Assembly (NCBI RefSeq): GCF_963678635.1
Contig: NC_087064.1
Location: 67,568,025 to 67,632,024, forward strand
DNA: 64,000 nt
Reading direction: 5' to 3'
Source: Symsagittifera roscoffensis
Lineage: Eukaryota; Xenacoelomorpha; Acoela; Convolutidae
Shown here: positions 1 to 9,352 of the stretch, one piece after another
Position numbering within the stretch: position 1 is the first letter of the stretch
How the letters are laid out: each line of letters opens with the position of its first letter
The notes under the pieces: model-generated
The model's input: only the letters and a program-made list of their open reading frames with translations
Told to the model about the DNA's origin: nothing
The model's database searches: none
Translations under genes and position numbers: made by a program

Positions 1-896
1 ATAGAGCATGCTCAGGACGTCCTCTCTGGTGGGTTAGGCCAGGAGTGGGAGTATGATTGCATGCGGTTTTTGTGAGAGGTCCTGTTATGTGATAACGTTT
101 TATGTTGGGTTTATTGTGGTTTTTCTTATGTTTCGTTGGTTGTGTCCTTTTTTCAAAAATCAAATTGTTTTTGGTATGGGTTTGTCTTTCGACTTTTTTG
201 TGTTTTATTATTTCTTTCTTAGACTTTATAATAGTCTTCAAAAGAATAAATTATCCAGTTTTAAACTGGGTTAATCCGGTTTGGGTACCGTTGGTTTCCT
301 TTTCTTAGTCATGCTGTTATTCTATGTGTTGTGGTGTTTAGTAAGCTGCGTTGGTTAGTTTTGTTTAGTATATAATTCCTTTCCAACCGGGTTAAAGGAA
401 AGTTTGAAACTTGTTATCGTGTGTTAGAGTTGTTGAGTGTGAAAGCTTGAAACTGAAATTCATTATTTAAACAATTCTTCGTGGGCGAGCTGTGCGAGTA
501 TGGATAGAATTCTTGTGCAAGTGAATGGAAATATCAAAAGGTTAGTACTGCATTTTCGTCTTTTCAATTTACTACATAGAATTTCAATTTTACTGCTATC
601 TTTGGGGAAAAATTAAGTTACAAATTTTCATCATTATTAGAATTACTGCTTTTAGGGAAATAATTTATAAATTAATTTACTACATTTGTATGAACTTTAT
701 TTAATTTAGCTGGTGCAAAAGATTATTAGAGTTTTGAACAATTTGAAGAAGTTTTTCTATTTTTTATTTTTCTTTTGTGTATTTTGCAGATGATCGTGAG
801 ATGAAGACTAAAAATCAAAATGAGACATGGATAAAGAATGGTTAGTTTTTTAATTTGAATTTATTAGTTAAGAATATGATAAATTATACTTACTTG
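1..896 (-). other. 3' internal non-coding region of copy 1
   Basis: No convincing ORF follows the stop of the 602-codon ORF. The stretch is homologous along its length to 53560-54440 of copy 2, including the shared motif TTCCAACCGGGTTAAA near 380 and the CTCAGGAC / AGGCCAGGAGTGGG block near position 15. Small plus-strand ORFs here are antisense to the element and are not supported. The conservation may reflect 3'-end or replication signals, but none is identified. Confidence 0.7.
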
Positions 897-2705
897 TTAG
901 TCGTCGGGGAAAAAACCGTGGGGGAAGATGTCGTGTATTATGTTGGAATTTGTTAGTAATTTTGCTAGTATGCGAATGATGTTTTTAGTTTGAAGCAGTG
1001 GCCGAAGCAATTGAAGTGCTTTAATGGTTTTTAGTTCCTCAGTGCCGACTGCAAAATCATAAGGTGTGTTTTGGATGAGATTATATAATTTGTGATTGTA
1101 TTTAGTGTTGTGGATGAATTCTAATATTGGGATTTCTATAGGTTGAATAAATTCATGTGGGATAAGGAAGGGTCTGGATTCTTCTGCGTTGAAGGTCTTT
1201 GTGATGGGACAAAAAATATACATTTGGGTTATGGGATCATAATTGCGAAGAATACCGTGAAGGTTAGTACCTTTGATGCAATATGTGAAGTTAAGAAAAA
1301 ATGGTGAAGTGTACTTAGAGTTAATAAATTGAAAACGGTGGTGTGGTTGTCTTGATGGAGTGTGTAGATCAAAGTGATTTTGTATGAAGCGATAATATGT
1401 ATATGTGTGGGTTTGTTTAGTGCGTAACATAATATCGTGTGAGCAGTGCAAATCTCTTTCATGTGGTGCGAGGAAAAGAAAGGTTAGTGAAAATAGTTGA
1501 AATTTTTCTTTAAAACTTTCGTAAGATTGTGTGTCGGTTAGTGCTTCAGAAATGATGTGATCGAATTTGCGGTCAAATATATTGAGTGTAAATACATATG
1601 GTGTTTTGATGAAAAATTTTTCTGCGATTTGTGGGTTAGCGAAATGGTCATCATCTAAAAATTGGTCTTGGTTAGTTCGGATGATGTTGTGATCGTAATA
1701 TCCTAGTGTGTATTCGTTAGCTCGGGGTGCAGTGTATGTTTTGAGTGACTTTCTATATCCTATATAAGTAAATTGTCTATGTGTTAGTGGTGTGGTGAGT
1801 CGATAAAGCATATCTTTATTTCTTTCTATATCGATGTGAGTATTAGATAAGGGTAGGCAAAGGGGGTTAGTAAAATGATAATATGATGTCCAATGAAGTG
1901 TAGGCATTAAAACTTGTTCATCTACAAAATTACGTGTGTCGTTAGTGTCGTTAGGGGTGTTCAAAGTATATTGTGGAAATGAAGGTAAGGTGATTGTTAA
2001 AAAATCTTTCGTGTTAGTGTGATTTGGATGATTAATATATTCACGGGCTGTTCCTGGTTTTGTTGGAAATGGATGGTTTGGGAATTTTCTTTTAAAAGTG
2101 CGATAAGCTCTATTAGTGCTATTTGATGATTCGGTGGATGTGGAGGATGGTGCTAATGATGCGGTATAAGCTGAAGAGGGTGTAGGGGTAGGTGGGTTTA
2201 ATGATTCTATTGTGGATGAAATCTGGTTTATAGTGGAATTTTCAAGGTGGAAGGGTTGTTGTTGTAGGGTGATAAAATTATCTAGTTCCTGGGAGATTTG
2301 GGGAGTATCTGGAGAATTGGATGATCGGTCTGAATGAAATGAAGAGTAGGTTGGGGTGACTTGTGAAGCATAAGAGGGTGTAAAAATCGATGGAAGTGGG
2401 TTATTTGGCGGGATTGGTTGAAAAGGGGGTTTTGAAAAAACTGAGGAGTTGGTTTGAAAATTATTGGATGGAGATGGTTCAGAGTCTGCAAATTCATCAG
2501 GGGTTTCAATATCTGAGTTATTGAGTTGTGAGATGGAGTATAAAACTGAGATATGTGAAGTAGTGTCTGAATTCATGCCTGATGTTACATTATTGGTTGG
2601 GAAATCGGGTGGCGGGAAAGCAAAAAGTGGAATTATTGTAATTGGAGTGTTGAGGTTGGTCGGGTGGGAATTTGAGCGGTGTAGGGATCCAAATTGTCGG
2701 CTCAT
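897..2705 (-). CDS. 602-codon ORF downstream of env, unknown accessory protein (ORF602)
   Basis: I do not recognise a family. Residues 1 to about 210 are low complexity, rich in Ser, Thr, Pro and Asn. The rest looks globular, rich in His, Phe, Tyr and Asn, with no clear signal peptide or membrane segment. The C-terminal part contains SRPFLIPHEFIQP and an Ile/Leu-rich helix ending in a Phe-Pro-Asp-Asp tail. The ATG (2703-2705) overlaps the env TGA (2702-2704) as ATGA, which fixes this start. Copy 2 keeps the same ATG and overlap (56188-56191), and recognisable but broken homologous sequence down to 54449, with the IPHE/VPHE motif retained. The product may be expressed by termination-reinitiation after env or from a spliced mRNA. 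It may be structural, regulatory or a host-interaction factor, but nothing in the sequence decides this. Confidence 0.8.
   Translation of the reverse strand: MSRQFGSLHRSNSHPTNLNTPITIIPLFAFPPPDFPTNNVTSGMNSDTTSHISVLYSISQLNNSDIETPDEFADSEPSPSNNFQTNSSVFSKPPFQPIPPNNPLPSIFTPSYASQVTPTYSSFHSDRSSNSPDTPQISQELDNFITLQQQPFHLENSTINQISSTIESLNPPTPTPSSAYTASLAPSSTSTESSNSTNRAYRTFKRKFPNHPFPTKPGTAREYINHPNHTNTKDFLTITLPSFPQYTLNTPNDTNDTRNFVDEQVLMPTLHWTSYYHFTNPLCLPLSNTHIDIERNKDMLYRLTTPLTHRQFTYIGYRKSLKTYTAPRANEYTLGYYDHNIIRTNQDQFLDDDHFANPQIAEKFFIKTPYVFTLNIFDRKFDHIISEALTDTQSYESFKEKFQLFSLTFLFLAPHERDLHCSHDIMLRTKQTHTYTYYRFIQNHFDLHTPSRQPHHRFQFINSKYTSPFFLNFTYCIKGTNLHGILRNYDPITQMYIFCPITKTFNAEESRPFLIPHEFIQPIEIPILEFIHNTKYNHKLYNLIQNTPYDFAVGTEELKTIKALQLLRPLLQTKNIIRILAKLLTNSNIIHDIFPHGFFPDD
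2702..2705 (-). promoter_or_regulatory. ATGA stop-start overlap between env and ORF602
   Basis: On the minus strand the env TGA and the ORF602 ATG share two bases (ATGA). The same four bases join the homologous ORFs of the diverged copy 2 at 56188-56191. Overlaps of this type support coupled termination-reinitiation in several eukaryotic viruses; that mechanism is an inference here. Confidence 0.6.
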
Positions 2706-5320
2706 CGTGGGCTAAAAAAATTATTATTTTGAGACTGAAAAGCGGTGGTATGGGGTTGTTCTATAAGTTGTTCATATGTATTTTCATCTAGTGGATGGTG
2801 TGTCATTATATGTTGAATGGGACTTTGTGATATGGTTGGTCTAAAATTTGGATTATGTGTTATTGCTAAATTTCGAAAATTTCGTGGGACTAGTGATAGT
2901 GGATGGTTATGTGGTAGGGGTGGTAACTGTGGTGCTGTAGGCGTTATGTCTACATTGTTATGTTCTTCGTCGTATGTGTTCTGTCTTGTTGCTATTTTTG
3001 TGTTGTATTCTTTTATTTGTGCGTCTAAAAGAATTTTGTTTATTGATGATGAAAAAATTCCAAAAAATCCTGCAAATAGTATGCGTGCTACACTTGCTTG
3101 TCTATTTACTTGTGTGTGTATAGCGCATGTATTATAGATTCCTTTTAAAAGCGAAAAAAGAAATCCTATAAAAATAAACATTGCGTATAAAATAGTCAAT
3201 TTTTCTAAGATGTAGTAGGGCCATCCTAGAAAATCGAGAATTTCATTTTTTAGTGTAACAAAGCTAAAAATATTTATAGGTGAAATATCTTGTGGTCTAT
3301 ATTTTTCACCGTTTAGATATACATAGTCTTTAATGTCTTTAAAATATCCGCTATAGTCTTGTGTATAAATATCTGCAAATCCTGCGGTTTCGGCAAGTTT
3401 GCGTAAGTTTTGGTCAATTGATTGTCTTTGTATAGTGTCCATTTGTGTTAATAATTTTTGGAATTGTTGTGTTCTAATATGATGTTGGATATCGAATTTT
3501 GAATATATTCCAATTGATTGTAAGTCAATATTTGGGTTTCGAGCAATAGCTCTGATGCTTTCAGGTGAAATTTTTTTGAGTGATTGCATTAATGTGGGAT
3601 ATAGGGTAAGAAGGTAATATTTATCTTCATCAGGGTTTAGTTGTACTACATTGTGGCTATTTTCTGATCCACATGGGACTGCGGTATCCCAAAAATAGGT
3701 TCGTCTTGAAAGCGTGTCAACGAAATGTACTTTATTCTTATAAAAGATAGGGATTCTTTTATAGCATCTTTTATCTTCAAAAACATATAGTGGTGATACT
3801 TTTTTGGTACAGGTATAAAACCATAAAATGTTTCCTTCATAGTCTAAAAAATTTGATCTATTTCCTGATAGTAAATATCCTGCGTAGGGTATTTTTAATA
3901 CTGCTAGTGCAAGTGATTGTAGGATTTGTGTCCTTTCTAATTCGCATAGTTGGTGAAGTTTTTCTAATTCAGAGAGTGACATTTCTTGAAAAATTCGGCT
4001 AATTGGGTAGTCTAATTTCATATCTAGGTGAATATCATAGTGGATGTTACCGAAATATGTACTATTCATTAGTGATAGTTCTTGTAAACGTGTGCTTCTA
4101 GTGTCATGGGGCTTTAGATGTCCACCAGGTTGACTTTTACTTTTTTGAAAATCAACTGCTATATATGATGTTCCTTCGTTTATAGGGTGACCTGTGGCGT
4201 ATGGGTCGATTTTTACTTTTCCAGTGGTCATGTCGAATTCTTTTTCGTATTCAACTAATATCTCGGAGTATTGTGTTTTGTGAAGTGGATTTCTGTATTT
4301 ACATGCAAGTTCTGTTTCTTGATATATTTGAAAACATGTCAATTTATTTTCTATATTGTGTATGTTTCTAAAATTAGAACTTTGTTTTTGTGATGGATGG
4401 ACTTGTTCATATGGAATTGATTGTATAAAATATTTTTCGTGAAATTTTATCATACGAACGTGTATTTTCGCTACTTGAAATGTTGTACATGTGTCTTCGG
4501 GGAACCAAACAATTGTTGCTTGTGTTCGTGTTGTAGGGTCACAATAGCCTTGATCGTTTCTACAAGGTAATCTAATTCCTTGATAGATCATGGTGTTGTC
4601 AGATAAATCGCGTGTGAGTTGTATTTTTTCGAGTTGTATTTTCCAATCGAAAAACATGATTTCTTGATATCCTTTATTTTTTGTGTCTGCTTTGCAGTTT
4701 GATGGGTCATTTATACCAATGTGTGGTATCCAGTGTTTATCGTGTATATCATAAGTTAACCTTCCGTGTGCGCCGTTGTATGGGTATTTTTCATCTAATT
4801 TTATATGTCCTTGATATCTTTCAAGTTCTGCTTGATGTACAGAATCTGCAAAAACTTGGAAGTATACTAATTTTCTATCTGTGTTTTTATTTCTTGTAAT
4901 ATTGAGTCTTAGTAACTCGTTTTTACAATCTTCGGGATTGAGATGTAAAAGTCGTTCGATATTACTCTGGTAGAATGATTCGTGGTCAAGTCGGTTTTTA
5001 TTTCCATTTGAGACTTGTGAACAATGTACTTTCTTTTCAGAAAATGTTGCTGTGAATTTATATCCTATAACTGTTGTTGCTCGGGCTTTTGAATAAAGTG
5101 TCGCTATTACATTTGTTGTTTCTATGGCTTGTGGTTCTGTTTCGCATTGTGATACTTGATTTATTGCATATTTGTGTAGTGTTTTTTGTTCGTTTTCTTC
5201 ACAATCGTAATGTGTTACTAATAAATCTTGGGGTCCTGTGCGGGGGGAAGGGTTTATGTTTTCATTTGAGGTTATTAGAAAAAGGAGTTGGAGAAAAATT
5301 AAAATTTTTAGAATATACAT
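2702..5320 (-). CDS. env-like: Envelope-like type I membrane glycoprotein
   Basis: An 872-codon ORF with the architecture of a viral envelope protein. A hydrophobic signal peptide covers residues 1-19 and is followed by a Cys-rich ectodomain, including THYDCEENEQ near 37 and TIVWFPEDTCTTF near 265. A strong membrane segment lies at about 709-731 (LYAMFIFIGFLFSLLKG), a second hydrophobic stretch at about 746-762, and then a Pro/His-rich cytoplasmic tail of about 110 residues. The ATG at 5318-5320 is true and lies inside the end of the upstream open frame (overlap 5308-5320); the stop overlaps ORF602. Copy 2 carries the same protein in pieces, with the WFPEDTCTTF core retained. Envelope genes of invertebrate LTR elements have been captured from several virus groups. 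I cannot assign this one by eye; a chuvirus-like or other class III-like glycoprotein is possible but unproven. I saw no clear furin site. Confidence 0.82.
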   Translation of the reverse strand: MYILKILIFLQLLFLITSNENINPSPRTGPQDLLVTHYDCEENEQKTLHKYAINQVSQCETEPQAIETTNVIATLYSKARATTVIGYKFTATFSEKKVHCSQVSNGNKNRLDHESFYQSNIERLLHLNPEDCKNELLRLNITRNKNTDRKLVYFQVFADSVHQAELERYQGHIKLDEKYPYNGAHGRLTYDIHDKHWIPHIGINDPSNCKADTKNKGYQEIMFFDWKIQLEKIQLTRDLSDNTMIYQGIRLPCRNDQGYCDPTTRTQATIVWFPEDTCTTFQVAKIHVRMIKFHEKYFIQSIPYEQVHPSQKQSSNFRNIHNIENKLTCFQIYQETELACKYRNPLHKTQYSEILVEYEKEFDMTTGKVKIDPYATGHPINEGTSYIAVDFQKSKSQPGGHLKPHDTRSTRLQELSLMNSTYFGNIHYDIHLDMKLDYPISRIFQEMSLSELEKLHQLCELERTQILQSLALAVLKIPYAGYLLSGNRSNFLDYEGNILWFYTCTKKVSPLYVFEDKRCYKRIPIFYKNKVHFVDTLSRRTYFWDTAVPCGSENSHNVVQLNPDEDKYYLLTLYPTLMQSLKKISPESIRAIARNPNIDLQSIGIYSKFDIQHHIRTQQFQKLLTQMDTIQRQSIDQNLRKLAETAGFADIYTQDYSGYFKDIKDYVYLNGEKYRPQDISPINIFSFVTLKNEILDFLGWPYYILEKLTILYAMFIFIGFLFSLLKGIYNTCAIHTQVNRQASVARILFAGFFGIFSSSINKILLDAQIKEYNTKIATRQNTYDEEHNNVDITPTAPQLPPLPHNHPLSLVPRNFRNLAITHNPNFRPTISQSPIQHIMTHHPLDENTYEQLIEQPHTTAFQSQNNNFFSPR

Positions 5321-5487
5321 GTGTATGACAATCCTGAGTATGGGTTATAAAATGTGATGTAACCAATTGTCTTTTTGGTATATCTGTCGTATTTGTATCT
5401 CACTTCAGTTGTTATAAACGGTGGTGGTAGGGATTGAGCTGTTATATTCGGTGGGTTTAATGGATAGGGATGTTGAGTAATGTTGTT
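5308..5487 (-). other. In-frame open extension after the ORFX stop, overlapping the env start
   Basis: Immediately after the ORFX TAA (5488-5490) the same frame stays open for 59 codons and ends in a TAA at 5308-5310, inside the first codons of env. It has no ATG. The peptide is conserved in copy 2 (58771-58937), notably YTKKTIGYITFYNPYSGLS, although copy 2 carries one internal stop. It could be a readthrough extension of ORFX, an exon, or a remnant of a separate gene. Confidence 0.5.
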
Positions 5488-6483
5488 TTATTTAACCGTG
5501 ATTTCAAATTTTAATTGTAGATTATTTTGTTGGAGTATTTGGATGTTATGATCACGAATGTCTTCGTGAATGTCTTGTCTATATTGTAGTCTATTTAGTG
5601 CCCAGTTGTGGAGTCGGTTACTTTCAGGGTGTTGTCCAAATAATGGTGGAGGTGCTGTGAATGTATTCCAGTCTAGTCTTAAAGGAATATTTGTTGATGA
5701 TTGTTCTCGATATCTAGCGTCGAGGTTATTTGGGAAATTTAAGTTAAAAGGCGGTGGTGAAATCTGGCTTATTGATGGTGTTGATGGTAGTGATAATGTT
5801 TCTGGTAGTGATGAGGATGTTGTTGTATCCGTAGAAATATCTATTGGATCATTGATTAAATTTGGTTCACCTTGTGTGAATGAATGTGTTGTCCAATATG
5901 GTAGTCGTGATGTTTGGTTTGTGGGGTTAAAGGGGTTTTCACGGATTTTTTCAGATGTTGGTGTTGAACCTAAGTAATCTGAGGGTAGGCTTGAGGTGCT
6001 ACGTTGTGAAAGAAGCGTAGGGGTTTCTGGTAATATGCCAATGGGGTTTTCTGGAGTACTTTGTGATGGGGATTGAGGTATATCAAAATGAACTCAGGGA
6101 GTTTGAAAATTTCTGTTTTGTCGAGGATGCATAATTTGTCTATTTATTTCGACTGTATTTTGGTTTTGACTAGGATTTCGTATTCTACTTAATTCTTGTG
6201 GTAGTGTTGGGTATAAGTTATATGTTGGTTCGCTTAGAGGTGCTTGTCGTTGAACTGGTTCTAGTGGTTCAGATAAGCGAGCGTGTCGTTCTTCAAAGGT
6301 ATATGGGTTATCTTGAAAAGAAATTCGTGTGGATGTTTGGGGGTTTTGGGTAGTTGAAGATAGTGTTGGGTTATCTTGGGATGATGTCGGTGAAGACTGA
6401 CTGAGTGATTGTTGGTTAGCAATTTTTGATGGTTTTTTATTTATTCTTTTAGTGGAAAAATTTATGTTTATTATAGTATTCTT
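5488..6483 (-). pseudogene. Ser/Thr/Pro-rich ORFX between the membrane ORF and env, one nonsense codon
   Basis: A 331-codon frame that is open except for a TGA at 6094-6096 (about codon 130). Copy 2 has a sense codon at that place, so the TGA is probably a mutation. The N-terminal half is Ser/Thr/Gln/Pro-rich, with STRISFQDNPYTFEERHA as a conserved landmark. The C-terminal part is more ordered, with a Trp-containing stretch and the end FEITVK. There is no ATG before the nonsense codon and the frame starts after a TAG at 6484-6486 inside the membrane ORF, so expression would need splicing, a non-AUG start or frameshifting from the membrane ORF. The TAA end is matched by a stop at the same place in copy 2. 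I do not recognise a family. Confidence 0.55.
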
Positions 6484-6637
6484 CTAGAAAAAGAATTAGG
6501 AGGATTGTTGCTAGGGCGAATGTGATGATTGCTTTCTTTATACATTTGCATATTGTCAAGATGAGGGATGATAGAAATGTTATAAAAATTACAAATAGTA
6601 AAAAAATATCTGTTCTACTAAAAATGGTTCGTATCAT
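6449..6637 (-). CDS. 62-residue membrane peptide ORF upstream of ORFX/env
   Basis: A short ORF from a true ATG. Its predicted peptide is mostly hydrophobic: two segments (about residues 11-28 and 36-50) are separated by a short stretch, ICKCIKK, with two Cys and two Lys. This suggests a small hairpin-like or viroporin-like membrane protein, though size and hydrophobicity alone do not prove function. Copy 2 keeps the same 63-codon frame (59874-60065) with the CKCIEK loop, although its first codon is TTG. Keeping a hydrophobic reading frame in an otherwise decayed copy supports a real gene. The C-terminal end overlaps ORFX in another frame. It is the first ORF after the roughly 1-kb spacer that follows integrase, where spliced subgenomic RNAs might begin. 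Confidence 0.6.
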   Translation of the reverse strand: MIRTIFSRTDIFLLFVIFITFLSSLILTICKCIKKAIITFALATILLILFLEEYYNKHKFFH

Positions 6638-7625
6638 TTAGATAAGTTTTGTGAATCGTACCTGTGGATATAGTCAATAGCTTTTGAAAGCTGGAGGTAT
6701 AGTTCAAATATGGAATAGAAAATTTAAAAAATATTGCAAAAAATGATTAAGATTATTACAAGAGATTCAAAGGTATCAAAAACAAATATGATTAAAAGTT
6801 TAAATATCGTTAAAAATTTTATGAGAATGTTAAGAATTATGTTGACTGGTCGAGAGAAGAGCATTTACGAAATGGCTTCTCGATCGAATATTTTTTGTTG
6901 TTTGAGGCAATTTTCAAGTGTGGTCGAATTATTTATTGGTTTTTTGACAAGTGGGTTGAGCTTTGTGAAAAATTGTTGGGGGCGAATTTTATGGTGATCG
7001 GGAGGTCTTCTTTATCTTTATTTTTATTTGTCAAGTGATCTGGGGTATTTTTGAGATTTTATACTTTAGGCTAATTAAAATGGTCGTTCTTTTACTTTAG
7101 GCTAATTTAACATATTTGTTTGTGGGGTATTTGAGATCGGAGTTGGGGAAATATGTTGATCTTTGGGTTATTAGATAAGGGAGGGTTATGATATTATGGT
7201 GGTATTTATTTTAGTTGTCAAGTTGGAGTGGTTTGCTTATTTTTGACCTGGAGGTCGCAAAGTTATAGTTATAGATATGCCTGGTGTTTAATATCGTTCG
7301 TCTAGTTGGAAGGTGACGGATTGGATGAATCCTATTGGCTACTTTTGAACTAGAATCGTTGCTTGTTTGTCAGCATGTTATTTTGAAAAATGAAAGTTCA
7401 AAATATTTCAGAGGTGCAAAGATTATGAAATATAAAATTAAAGCTGTTTTTGAAATTCGACTTTCTTTAATATTTTAGACTGTGGAATGAATGTTTTATA
7501 GTTTTTACGTGGTTGATTTTTAAGTCGTAATGACTCTCTATGTTCTGATTTGTCGATTTGTTCTTGGGGTATTATTTTTTCTGTCAATTTTCTATTTTTT
7601 CTTTCTTTTTGAGGTATATTTTGAT
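6638..7625 (-). other. Non-coding spacer between integrase and the accessory/env genes
   Basis: About 1 kb with no supported ORF on the sense strand. It contains two copies of ACTTTAGGCTAATT (near 7059 and 7090); copy 2 has one near 60532. On the sense strand TATAAAATCTC follows one of these. A conserved AGGTACGAT lies 20-30 nt upstream of the membrane ORF in both copies (complement near 6655-6663 and 60087-60095). These could be splice or promoter signals. The plus-strand ORF 6734-6997 has no support. Confidence 0.5.
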
Positions 7626-9352
7626 CTAGATTTTTGTATTGTTTTTCGTTATAGTTGATTTTTTATTTTGGTTTTCGAGATGAATGTCATGTTGTTCTTT
7701 TGTTTTATTCTCCGTATGTGGTGGGGTATTTCGAATAACTTTTAAACCTGTGAAAGAATATAATTGAGTTAGTTCGCGTAGTGCGTATTCTTTTGGGTAA
7801 TAAGGTAATAGGTTGTTTCGGTGTTGAACAATTTCTTTTTTGTCTGAGTCGGTAATTTTATATGTGACATCAGTGGGTTTGGCAATTATTTGATATGGTC
7901 CTTTACAAAGGGGTTGTAAATTTTTAGAGATTTCTTTTTGAGTGTTAAAATTGGGTATTAAAACAAATGTTCCAATTTTTAAATCGGAGGCTGGTGTAAA
8001 GCGTGAATTTATTTGTTCATTAATGTTTTGTCTTTGTAACAACTTTTTTGTTACTTTTTGGTAAATTTCATTGTGTTTTTTATCTCTGTTTAAAATCCAT
8101 TCGGTGTGTGTACCGGAGGCTAATTTAAGAATTTGTGGGTGATGAAAATGATCTTCATCGTGTGTATGTAAAGGTAAGTTGTAACAAATTGATTCTTTAT
8201 TCGGTTGACAATAACTTTGTGCAATTTTATGAGAGTTTGCTGTAAACATAATTGGTTTGCGTGGCTTTTGATTAAAAACCATTTCATATGGTGACATTCC
8301 TACAGTTGTCGTGATTTGTGAATTATATGCTAAGGGAAATAGTTTTACATCTGCTGACCATTCGGTGTATCTTGTATCATTTCCATTGATGATACATCTA
8401 AGATATTCTTGTAGTGAACGGTTCATACCTTCGACTAAGCCGTTTGTCCAAGGTGCGTGAGATGTACGTGGTTTGTGTTTGATGTTATATAAATGACATA
8501 GTGTGATGATTTCATTATTTATGAATTCTGTACCGTTGTCTGTAACTAAAATTTCTGGTAGTCCGAATTTGGCTATCCAGTGTTCATAGAGTGTTGTGTA
8601 AGCGTAATAAGCGTTACAATGTGGTACTAGGTTAAGTGCTACATAATGTGTAAACGCGTCAACAATTACCATAATGTAGGAGTTTCCTTCGGATGAGGGT
8701 GAAATTGGTCCTTTTGTATCAAATGAAATACGGTGGTTAAAGTACAAACTTTGTCCTTTAAAATCTTGTTTTTGTGCTATATGTTTTTAATTTGGATAAG
8801 GTTTATTTAGCTGACATACTATACAATCATTGCATAGTACTTTTATCCAAATTGGTGCATTTGGAAAATAAAAGTTTTGTATGAAATTTGAATATGTTTT
8901 ATCTGATCCAGAGTGTCCTTTAATGTTTTGTGTATGTGAAATATTAAAAGCTATAAGAATCATACTTAGAGGGAGACAGGGAACTGTAGATTCATTTAAT
9001 TGGTATTCTAGAAGGTCTGTGTTTTCGTTAATTGTTGTATTATTGAATTTTCGGAAATATCGGAGGAGTGTTTAATTTCCTAAAATAGTTGTATCAGCCT
9101 TGACGGGTTTAGTTTTATATTTGTGCCATGATTTTAATTGTCTAATTACTGGGTCAAGATTTTGATATTGTTTCAAAGTATTAATTGTAATTTTATCTGT
9201 TGGGGGGAGAAAAATGTTTTCTATTTCTAATTTAGATAATGGAATTGTATCAAGTGGGTCATGGAGGTCAAAAACTTGATTTATTGTGTGTTTTGAATCG
9301 TTTGTTTGTGGTCCTGATAAATTTATTTTATCAGTTAGATTTTCTTTTTCAA
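7626..9352 (-). pseudogene. pol (IN): Integrase (with upstream linker), two in-frame stops
   Basis: The retroelement integrase joins cDNA to the host chromosome. One frame runs from about 9352 to 7626. It has a linker, an HHCC zinc-binding N-terminus (His pair around NISHTQNIKGH, Cys pair in CNDCIVCQ, near 8810-8960), a catalytic core from about 8747 with the first Asp in SFDTKGP, the second in VTDNGTEF and the Glu in GLVEGMNRS exactly 35 residues later, and a C-terminal GPY/F module (CKGPYQII). A Lys/Asn-rich tail follows. TAA codons at 9072-9074 and 8787-8789 interrupt it; copy 2 has sense codons at the homologous places. The core alone is open for 373 codons from 8747, but that apparent start is a TTG inside the gene. 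The GPY module and D,D35E favour Ty3-type pol. Confidence 0.88.

Noticed and set aside
2464-3137. Plus-strand ORFs opposite ORF602 and env
   Set aside because: Antisense shadows of conserved genes with low-complexity translations.
5570-5977. 135-codon plus-strand ORF
   Set aside because: It is antisense to ORFX, whose frame is conserved in copy 2.
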